DNA of 64,000 bases from Ariolimax columbianus. Its lineage: Eukaryota > Mollusca > Gastropoda > Stylommatophora > Arionidae. Position numbers and translations under genes: made by a program. Location: positions 66,954,759 to 67,018,758 of the forward strand of contig JAVGWX010000013.1 of NCBI GenBank assembly GCA_036924085.1, given 5' to 3'. Of the stretch, positions 55,974-64,000 are shown piece after piece (the first letter of the stretch is position 1; each line of letters begins with the position of its first letter). Under the pieces are notes generated by a model, which ran no database searches, was not told the origin of the DNA, and saw only the letters and a list, made by a program, of their open reading frames with translations.

Positions 55974-56084
55974 TACTAAATAAATATTGGCGTCCAATAT
56001 TACAATAATCCTATTGCGTAGTGCTGATAGGAGTTATTTATGCATACTTTTTGGTTGGTTGCTAATGCTCACAATAGGTTGGTA

Positions 56085-56905
56085 ACCTGAAAAGGACGAA
56101 ACTTGTGGCAGAAGGTAGTAGCTTTCCTGACATCCCGAGCGTGCTGATGAAGTGGACTGGGGCCCTCCAGGCGGTTATGCAATGCTTGGCTTTATCTGCG
56201 TGTCTCTCACTACTACGGGGATCAAATTGAACCGTACCTTGTTAGCCAGACTGTTTTCCTAGACAACAGCCCGTTTCCAGGACGACCAACGAGGAGGTCA
56301 GGTGAGGGTCTTGGCCAGTATATTTCTCCTGACCCTGGCTAACATTATCTGATCAGTGTGTTTTGCCTGACCAGACATTAGCCTCATCGTCCCGTCAGGT
56401 GAGGGTCTTGGCCAGTATATCTCTCCTGACCCTGGCTAACATTCTCTGATCAGTGTGTTTTGCCTGATCAGACATTAGCCTCATCGTCCCGTCAGGTGAG
56501 GGTCTTGTCCAGTTTCTCTCTCCTGACCCTGGCTAACATTCTCTGATCAGTGTATTTTGCCTGATCAGACATTAGCCTCACCATCCCGTCAGGTGAGGGT
56601 CTTGGCCAGTATATCTCTCCTGACCCTGGCTAACATTCTCTGATCAGTGTGTTTTGCCTGACCAGACATTAGCCTCATCGTCCCGTCAGGTGAGGGTCTT
56701 GTCCAGTATATTTCTCCTGACCCTGGCTAACATTATCTGATCAGTATGTTTTGCCTGACCAGAAGTTAGCCTCATCGTCCCGTCAGGTGATCGTCCCGTC
56801 AGGTGAGGGTCTTGTCCAGTATCTCTCTCCTGACCCTGGCTAACATTCTCTGATCAGTGTGTTTTGCCTGACGAGAAGTTAGCCTCATCGCCCCAAGCAC
56901 ACATT
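56085..56905 (+). repeat. Dispersed repeat K with 97-bp tandem array
   Basis: The head is as at 41690. From about 56297 come roughly six units of 97 bp, each with GGTGAGGGTCTTGGCCAGTA, TCTCCTGACCCTGGCTAACA, CTGATCAGTGTGTTTTGCCT and ATTAGCCTCATCGTCCCGTC. One unit carries a partial duplication (GATCGTCCCGTCAGGTGA near 56790). Confidence 0.88.
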
Positions 56906-57029
56906 TTAGAGCCGACAAAAGCTCCTCGCACCATAATAGAATAACTATAACAATGCACGCATGTTATATCGGTCAAGTTCTATGTGCGAGTTCATTCACT
57001 GACTTCCACTCCTTGATATACTGGACAGT

Positions 57030-57330
57030 TAGACTATACCAAGTTTTTTTCAACGTAAGGCCGACCACAAGAACAAGCTACAAATTGTTTAAAGACAGGT
57101 CCAGATTAGATATCAGGAAATATTTTAGTTAGAGAGTGGTGAATTCTTGGAACGCATTGCCGTAGGATGTAGTGGAGAAAGAGTCGGTTAATGCATTCAG
57201 AAATAGATTGAATGCTCACAATATTTTCAGTATCGGTGGAGTGGAATGCATAAACTGATTGTATAGAAACTCTGTAGAGCCTTCTAAATAAGTTTAATAA
57301 AGTTCAGTTAAGTTCTCTTCCTCGTTCTAT
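57030..57330 (+). mobile_element. L2/Crack-like LINE 3' end
   Basis: This is a third copy of the RLDIRKYF..RVVN.WNALP...VE..SVNAFRNRLNAH ending, with the tail AATAAAGTTCAGTTAAGTT. It is frameshifted and noncoding. Confidence 0.75.
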
Positions 57331-58139
57331 CCTACTCTAAAAATAACACAGGTACCCATTTACTGCTGTAATGGGTATGAGACTTATTTACTCTGCCGTT
57401 AGAAGCCCTCACGGTGATCAAGGCTTGAGAAATTAATTCTCATTTTGTTCCCACAACAAAATACTGAAATGGTCATACAAGTTGCTGTAAGGAAAGTACA
57501 AACACAAGCACACAACTTGTGCTTTTTTAAAGTAACATTCTGCCCTTTGTAATTGTATTTCTCGGTCCCAGGTTTCAATAATAAAAAAAAAGTCTAAAGC
57601 AGAGATGAGTCATGCAGCAACCCTTTGACTCGTAACCTCTCCTGGCGTTAACAAAAAAGCTCACTTCGACACATTGACGTCACTATGCTGCCAATGCAGA
57701 CATTTGTCCCAGGTGTGTATGCTAATTCGCTAGGGTCAGGGGCAACATAATGACCCGAGAAACCCCCAGGCTGTGCACCTGTAAACATGCAGTGTTACAT
57801 CAGTCTAGTCAAGGAGATGGGGAGTCATTCTGTGATCCCCGTGGTTGTGAGCCTGTTGAGAAGCATGTCGTTGCACTACATCCAGCAGGACACATACACA
57901 CCATCTCCAATACGTTCAGGGATATATGTAGATCAATTTCAGCCAGGTAGCAGAGAAAACCCATTAACAGACAAGAAATTGTTGTCTCTACAAGATGACA
58001 CTCCAAAGGGGCAAAACACTCGGTCAAGGAACATAGGGAGGAACACGAGTGCACGTATGTGTGTACGTGTACATATGTATATGCACAATATATGCGTATA
58101 TGTATGTGTCCGTGCTTGTATGTATGCAGGTATATAATT
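57331..58139. other. Nothing recognised
   Basis: A plus frame (57787-58137) partly covers a TATATGTATG-type repeat and has no motif. SVIPVVVSL/DPRGCEPV near 57825-57860 comes from GATCCCCGTGGTTGTGAG, a fragment of the repeat K head. Confidence 0.5.
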
Positions 58140-58575
58140 CAACTCAAACCCATTTCAGCCTTGAACCTATTTCAACCCAAAACCCATCTCAATATTTAAC
58201 CTATTTCAACCCAAAACCTATCTCAGCCTTGAACCTATTTCAACACTAAACCCATCTCAACCCAAAACCCATCTCAGCCTTGAACTTATCTGTAACACTA
58301 AACTCCTCTCTACACTAAAACCCTTCTCAACCATATTCTCATATCAACCCTAAACTCTTCTCAACCTAACGACTCCTAAACTCATATTTACTAAAAAACA
58401 TATCAACCCCAAACCAATACCAACCCAAAAACCCATTTCAACCTCAAACGGAACTCAACTCTTCATTCATCTCAGTCTCAAACCCATCTCAACTCAAAAC
58501 TTTTAACCCCAAACCCATCTAAACCCAAAACCCATATAATCTCTAAACTTGTATCAACCCAAACCCCCATTTTAC
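58140..58575 (+). repeat. Degenerate AACCCATCTC-type repeat
   Basis: Imperfect units built on CAACCCAAAACCCATCTCAG, CCTTGAACCTATTTCAAC and CTAAACTC, with no steady period. Confidence 0.85.
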
Positions 58576-58639
58576 CACCTATCTGTACTGATCAATAATG
58601 CAAACAATGTCGAATATTAGATATATCCAACATGCTTGT

Positions 58640-59460
58640 GAAACACAATTTTCATGATATCTCTTGCAACCTACAAGGTGCTTTTGGAAAGGTCAAACAA
58701 AACCATCTCATGGGCAATTTGAAAAAATTGTGGGTATGCGGTCATTGGATAATCCGAAACTCTCGCCCATTACGACTCGCACTGTACTTGGTACGACAAC
58801 GGAGATGAGATTCACATGGCTGCAGTGGAAGGACCCTACCACATTGGGGGAGTTGACTTCCTTATCGTCATATGCCATGCACCGAATGTTCTTAGAGTGA
58901 AGATTATGAGTTCCCGAATTGCTACACCCCGTCTGTAGGTACATGGACAGAGGAAGCCTCTCCTCATCGTACATTGCTATGCGCCACACAGCGGGTATGC
59001 TGTTGACGGTATAAAACATGCTGTTGACGGTTTAGAACATGCTGTTGACGGTTTAGAACATGCTGTTGACGGTTTAGAACATGCTGTTGACGGTTTAGAA
59101 CATGCTGTTGACGGTATAGAACAATCCTATGAATTGTTGGAAGAGCCGTTACGTCAAGCAGCGTATACAAAAGTCGTCGCTGGAGACTTCAATGCGATGG
59201 TAGGACGGAATAGACTAGATTAACGACACATCGGTGATCTCTCTGATGATACGCGCAATGCACGTAGTGAGATTCTGGCTATCTTTGCTGCAATGAATAA
59301 GTTCCATATCATGAACATGTTCTTCGACAAGCCATTGGGGAAAAGCTGGTCCTGGCCCTCTCCAAACTGGGAAACCAGGACTGAGATTGGTTATGTGCTA
59401 AGAACGATCTCAAATGTGTTACTAACGTCAAAGTTCTGCATCGACTATTGACAGTCATCA
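58640..59460 (+). mobile_element. LINE endonuclease-domain remnant
   Basis: Fragments read VDFLIVICHAP, LLIVHCYAPHSGYAVDG, then YELLEEPLRQAAYTKVVAGDFNAMVGRN, IGDLSDDTRNARSEILAIFAAMN, WSWPSPN and RTEIGYVL. These are endonuclease/exonuclease/phosphatase motifs as in RTE-like LINEs (AGDFNA..G, WTW.SPN, EIDY). Stops interrupt it, and a 21-bp tandem expansion sits in the coding part (58996-59118). Confidence 0.75.
58996..59118 (+). repeat. 21-bp tandem repeat inside the LINE endonuclease
   Basis: About six copies of a 21-bp unit encode HAVDG-L/I-(E/K) again and again in the frame of the surrounding endonuclease. The unit is a multiple of three, so the frame is kept. Confidence 0.85.
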
Positions 59461-59954
59461 AAGAGAAACTCGAGCAACTATGAATCTGAAGGGGCGACAC
59501 CTATTAACGATCGAACCCAGGCCCATACTCTCTAGATCCTGCTAGACTAGCAATGTACAGCGCTCTCCAACCTGCCACGTGGAACAATAGCCGAGTCAGT
59601 TTAACTTCATCAATGTGACAAAAATAAAACAAATGAGGACAAAATGAATTAGAATCAAGGATACCAAACCAGAACTCCTTGCAGCCAGACAACCACCAAG
59701 TCAATAGAATAATCAATACAATCGAACTGTGTGAAATCAACAAGATGATTATATGCAGACTCAAAGAGGATTTTGAAGAACATAGGCTACAGAAATTGAT
59801 CAGAGCGGCTGAGACGAGGCAGGGTACACGATCACATGTCGAAAATACCGTGACCAGTCAAAAATGCTTCTACTGCATATAAACAAATCAAAATGGTTTG
59901 TACCATTCCTTAATGGTCAGAACAGAAATAGAAGATTAATGTTGGAGTTTCTAC
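59461..59954. other. Nothing recognised
   Basis: Unclassified; no motif. Confidence 0.55.
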
Positions 59955-60130
59955 ACTGACTTTCTGCGTGTCGCTCACTACTATGGGGATCACTTCGATA
60001 CCTCCTCTCGTTAGCCAGGAAGGGATGCGAGGAAACCAAGGTGAGGGTCTTGGCCAGCATGTTTTGCCTGACCCTGACTAACATGTCTGATCAGTATATT
60101 TTGCCTGACCAGACGTTAGTCTTCCTCCTC
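59955..60130 (+). repeat. Dispersed repeat K, unexpanded copy
   Basis: It has GCGTGTCGCTCACTACTATG, TCGTTAGCCAGGAAGGGA, GGTGAGGGTCTTGGCCAGCA, CTGATCAGTATATTTTGCCT and GACGTTAGTCTTCC, once each. This is the ancestral-looking, single-unit form. Confidence 0.78.
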
Positions 60131-60798
60131 TACTTTATCATGTAGAAGTTATAAACCACAAGAAACAGGAAAGAAGACCTCAACAAATTCAAACAGCTTA
60201 AAAAGTCCGTCATATATTTGCGGGTTGGACTTTTAATGGGGATATCACACATTGAAGACTGCCAAAATATCGATTTCTTGGTGTTGACAATTTTTGCCCA
60301 TTGAAGTATCGAACTGAATTTTCGATTGGTGTTTGAAATTATTCATATATCTACCTGCGTCTGTATGGAGACAATTTACTATCCCAGCAAATGAGCTGTT
60401 AACATTCTCATGTGTTGTATTGGCGTTGAATGATGTATGTAGATACAGGAAATAGCATATACTGGATAGCGTGGAGAGATTCTGCTTAAAGTACGGCGTG
60501 GAATGTTTTAAAAAAAAGATATATTGGATCTCTCTCTCTCTCTCTCCGTATTGTGCTGTTGTGTTAACCACACTTCTATGGGTATGCAAAAACATGGACA
60601 GCCTATATCACGCATGTCAGGAAACAATTCAAGCTATATTCTTAATAGCATGTCGGGGTCCAAATGGGGCAGTGAATCGCAATCCAAGCCGTACATGTCT
60701 CATATCCTCTCTTTTGCAAGTCTACCTGACCTACACATTGGTGAATCCAGCTATATACCGTAATCTTGCCAAAGACAGATTTAACTGATTCACTCCGC
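60131..60798. other. Nothing recognised
   Basis: Contains a short TC repeat (60530-60546). Two overlapping short frames have no motif. Confidence 0.5.
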
Positions 60799-61015
60799 AG
60801 AGCCGATACATTGGCTTACACAATTTCTTACAATGCCATAGAGCCGATACATTGGCTTACACAATTTCTTACAATGCCATAGAGCCGATACATTGGCTTA
60901 CACAATTTCTTACAATGCCATAGAGCCGATACATTGGCTTACACAATTTCTTACAATGCCATAGAGCCGATTCATTGGCTTACACAATTTCTTACAATGC
61001 CATAGAGCCAATACA
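60799..61015 (+). repeat. 41-bp minisatellite
   Basis: About five nearly identical 41-bp units: AGAGCCGATACATTGGCTTA, CACAATTTCTTACAATGCCA plus T. Confidence 0.95.
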
Positions 61016-61219
61016 TTCACATACATACACCTTTCTTTGTACATAGTTTTTCCTCAATGCATGCATGTAGTACTACATTGCAGAAAAAAAACATGTATAG
61101 AGATCTAAAATATTCTGGAGTGAACAAGATAACGAGGTTAAGACGAAGTTCAAGCGCTCATTCAGGAGGGAAAAATGAAGCATACTTCGGCCTCCAGTAA
61201 GTGCTGAAAACATTTGTAT

Positions 61220-61565
61220 CAGATCATGTGAGAGAAAAGGAGACTAATGTCTGGTCAGACAAAGCATGTTGATCAGACTATGTTAGTCAGGGTCAGGTAA
61301 AACATACTGATCAGACTATGTTAGTCAGGGTCAGGCAAAACATACTGATCAGACTGTGTTAGTCAGGGTCAGGCAAAACATACTGATCAGACTATGTTAG
61401 TCAGGGTCAGGTAAAACATACTGATCAGACTATGTTAGTCAGGGTAAATATTCTGACCAAGATCCCACCTGACTTCATTGGTTCTCCCAGGAAATAGCCG
61501 GCCATGGCAGTCTGGCTAACGAGATGGAGGATCGACACGATCCCCGTAGTACTGAGTGACACGTA
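61220..61565 (-). repeat. Dispersed repeat K with 38-bp tandem array
   Basis: On the plus strand about five 38-bp units (GACTATGTTAGTCAGGGTCA, GGCAAAACATACTGATCA) lie between GTCTGGTCAGAC and TGACCAAGATCCCACC, then the reversed head GATCCCCGTAGTACTGAGTG. Confidence 0.86.
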
Positions 61566-61767
61566 GAATTCGAGCTCGGATTAGTTTGATCAACCACCTC
61601 GGAACTCACTCAAGAATTGACAGTGACAATGTGGCCCTCTTCGGAAACGATGGACAAACAACATGTAGGGACGAAAGACGCAGATATCACGGCCTAGCTG
61701 TAAACTACGACACAATGTCTCAAACGTCCGTTTTCAGGACGAACGCGGAAAAAGACACGGGCAGAGG

Positions 61768-61832
61768 GGGAGAGAGAGAGCGAGAGAGAGAGAGAGAGAG
61801 CGCGCGCGAGAGAGAGAAAGAGATAGACGGAG
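61768..61832 (+). repeat. AG dinucleotide repeat
   Basis: GAGAGAGAGCGAGAG and a CGCGCGCG interruption. Confidence 0.93.
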
Positions 61833-61854
61833 AGAGATGAACATTATAAATGCC

Positions 61855-62225
61855 ACTGGGATAAAGACGCTGGTCAGCGCATGAGCTGATGTCATAGCTG
61901 ACTGGTAGCGTCAGGGACAGCGAACCAGAGCTGACTGCTAGCGTCAGGACCAGCGAACCAGAGGTGCAAATACCCTTCTACATCTCAACGCGGTGATCCT
62001 GGATAACAGGCTGCAACAGAGCAGACTAAGGAGAAGCGATCTAAGAGGGAATGCTAATCCGGTATTTAAAAACATGCCTGCTGAAGTCGGATGTGTTGGA
62101 CCGAAAAGTGCAAATATTGCAGTCAAGCTGTAAACAACACAACGCAATCCGTTCTCTGGACTACGTTCTGCTACTTAAACCCTTTTCAGGGTTTGGTAGC
62201 GGGAGATTGAAAACGAACGAAGCCA
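61855..62225 (-). repeat. Dispersed repeat G, copy
   Basis: This is a minus-strand copy with an internal partial duplication of the GCTGACTG(C/G)TAGCGTCAGG segment (61880-61950), then the shared motifs to GGTTTGGTAGCGGGAGATTG. Confidence 0.8.
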
Positions 62226-62654
62226 AACCTAAATGCCACTAACATATTTATGTCAATATATTCTTGTCATCTACCAAGAAAGGATTCGCTCAAAAGGCAG
62301 CAGGAAAGGGGAAAGTGCCTTTTCACCAAATCAATTAACACACAAGGTTACAGGGGCGTTGTGCAGGAACACGCTTACGTCAGACGTGGTTGAGTCAAAG
62401 AAAGACCGTGTTGTGAATAGTTAGTTATACGACACAGATTCTAAATAGTGTCAACTCACCCGAGGGGCGCCCGAAGTAGAAGGGAAAGGTTGACTGCAGA
62501 GTTCCAAGCATGTGGTAAAAGGCAATTAAAGAGTGTGGTGTATGGAGCTAGCAAACTAACTCATATGATGCTGTTATTCGAAACTACTCGCACAGAGCTA
62601 TTCTTGACGTTTCGGTGGCTCATTTTACATCCTGAGGCGCACTTGAAAAGGCTA
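62226..62654. other. Nothing recognised
   Basis: Unclassified; no motif. Confidence 0.55.
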
Positions 62655-63205
62655 ACTTAGGTCCTCCTGGATATAGTGCAATGCGAGGCAGACTCCTCAG
62701 TAGGCTAAACATTATGGGGACCAATTTCGATACCAACCTCTTTGGCTAGACTGCTTTGAGACAGTCTGGGAATTACATGGAAGTGAGTTGGAGGTCTTGA
62801 TCGGTATGTTACACCTGACCCTGACATGAGGTGGAGTCTTGATTGGTATGTTACACCTGACCCTGACATGAGGTGGAGTCTTGATCAGTATGTTACACCT
62901 GGCCCTGACATGGGGTGGAGTCTTGATCGGTATGTTTTACCTGACCCTGACATGAGGTGGAGTCTTGATTGGTATGTTACACCTGACCCTGACATGAGGT
63001 GGAGTCTTGATCGGTATGTTTCATCTGAACCTGACATGAGGTGGAGTCTTGATCGGTATGTTACACCTGACCCTGACATGAGGTGGAGTCTTGATCGGTA
63101 TGTTTCACCTGACCCTGACATGAGGTGGAGTCTTGATTGGTATGTTTCACCTGACCCTGACATGAGGTGGAGTCGTGATCGGTATGTTTCACCTGACCCT
63201 GATTA
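62655..63205 (+). repeat. Dispersed repeat K with 42-bp tandem array
   Basis: A decayed head (GATATAGTGCAATGCGAGGC, ATGGGGACCAATTTCG) is followed from about 62785 by some ten units of 42 bp containing GGTGGAGTCTTGATCGGTAT and CACCTGACCCTGACATGA. Because 42 is a multiple of three, all frames stay open; the long open frame (MRWSLDWYVTPDPD repeated) is a by-product. Confidence 0.86.
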
Positions 63206-63767
63206 CCTTCGCTCCTATCATCATGTAAAACCATTGCTAGTGAAACCACCATTACAAATGATTGGGCACAGGCTTCTGCAATAGAACCAGTTGCACTAGT
63301 AACACCTGCAGCGAAAAAGGTAAGGGTTCTTCTAAATAATACGTCTGTGATGTACACCCATACATAGATTGAGCACCATTGATCTAGAAAGTTTGTCAAC
63401 CCATCTTCGGAGATTACCTGTCGTTTTGATATGCACTTCGTTCAACCGTTATCTGTCGAAAGAATAATCTCTGACATAAGCTATTAGTAGATTGTGTGTA
63501 ATTAGTATGACTCCGTGTGTTGCCGGAGTACGAAATGGGAATAGAGCATAGTGGTTGTAACCTACCAGGCACGTCGTAATGTTAGACTTGAAGTGGGACA
63601 TAATACAAATAATGATACATGTTTCACATGATGTGCGTAGTGGCAGTCCTGCACTCACTTTTCACGGCAAAAGTGCTAGGCTGAACTCCAGCAAAGGTGA
63701 CGCTCCAGTCTACCTAGTTGTGTATGGGTACTTGACTTACGGTTAAGAAAGGAGAAGTCCGCGAGAA
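63206..63767. other. Mostly unclassified
   Basis: A short open stretch ending at a GTAAGG donor-like site (63320) is discussed among the rejected items. Nothing else is recognised. Confidence 0.5.
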
Positions 63768-64000
63768 TGGGAACTGGCCAGCCCACGACACACAAGATGT
63801 TGCTTAGTGTACTGAAGTCTCGGACACTCCCATTCCTGTCCTGACCAGCGGTTAAATGGGAACTGGCCAGCCCACGACACACAAGATGTTGCTTAGTGTA
63901 CTGAAGTCTCGGACACTCCCATTCCTGTCCTGACCAGCGGTTAAATGGGAACTGGCCAGCCCGCGACACACAAGATGTTGCTTAGTGTACTGAAGTCTCG
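63768..64000 (+). repeat. 89-bp tandem repeat running off the right edge
   Basis: GGAACTGGCCAGCCCACGAC recurs with an 89-bp spacing (GAACTGG at 63771, 63860 and 63949), 2.6 units visible. The repeats are almost identical. Confidence 0.94.

Noticed and set aside
62826..63284. Plus-strand protein of 14-residue repeats (MRWSLDWYVTPDPD)
   Set aside because: It is a translation of the 42-bp repeat K array. The opposite strand is equally open.
63241..63319. Possible hinge exon of the receptor (open stretch with TAG acceptor and GTAAGG donor, reading ASAIEPVALVTPAAKK)
   Set aside because: The best-looking frame needs a phase 0 or 2 junction, whereas the last DBD exon ends in phase 1. The frame matching phase 1 is unconvincing. 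It is too short to support without transcripts.

Overview
The window is intron-rich eukaryotic DNA from an animal with a very repeat-laden genome. A lophotrochozoan, most likely a gastropod mollusc, is my inference. It rests on a two-DNA-binding-domain nuclear receptor (a class known from flatworms, molluscs and some crustaceans), on the mix of RNase H-bearing LINEs, RTE-like LINEs and tRNA-headed SINEs, and on the abundance of mini- and microsatellites. There are no prokaryotic operons, no rRNA and no convincing functional tRNA. One 100-base N run (55501-55600) is an assembly gap.

The only host gene I can support lies on the plus strand. Four exons (14146-14627, 23999-24143, 32013-32119, 41392-41533) encode two complete nuclear-receptor zinc-finger domains one after the other. 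Splice signals are consensus GT/AG and every junction keeps the reading frame. The first domain (DBD-A) is unusual: its P-box reads CLPCKS and its second finger starts C-x3-C instead of C-x5-C. The second domain (DBD-B) is canonical in spacing, with P-box CEGCKK. Both domains are cut by an intron at the same codon boundary, and both end at a phase-1 junction, as expected if one DBD arose by duplication of a phase 1-1 exon pair. The true 5' exons and the ligand-binding-domain exons were not found and probably lie outside the window.

Almost everything else is intronic or flanking repeat DNA. The dominant family is a LINE with EN-RT-RNase H-zinc-knuckle order (I/Nimb/LOA type by domain order) ending in a GAA-type tail. 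It occurs as a nearly intact copy at 3974-7548 (a single in-frame TAG), a nearly full-length but broken copy at 42476-46040, and many 5'-truncated copies, most with visible target-site duplications of 10-15 bp. RTE-like and L2/Crack-like LINE remnants, SINEs and several unnamed dispersed repeats fill in between. A three-level nest of LINEs (33029-40207) splits a GATT-type tandem array.

Tandem arrays are large and structured: a 30-bp satellite at 1-367, a 38/42-bp satellite of about 58 units at 10402-12640, a 23-bp minisatellite with a 196-bp higher-order period at 15230-17470, a 25-bp array at 23070-23600, a TATC array at 48980-49840, and four arrays of different unit length (37, 38, 42 and 97 bp) grown from the same dispersed element. 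Several abut the receptor's splice sites: a CAT array starts about 12 nt after the exon-1 donor, a 28-bp duplication copies the exon-3 donor, an antisense LINE tail ends within about 10 nt of the exon-3 acceptor, and a 520-bp array of branch-point-like ACTAA motifs leads into the exon-4 acceptor.
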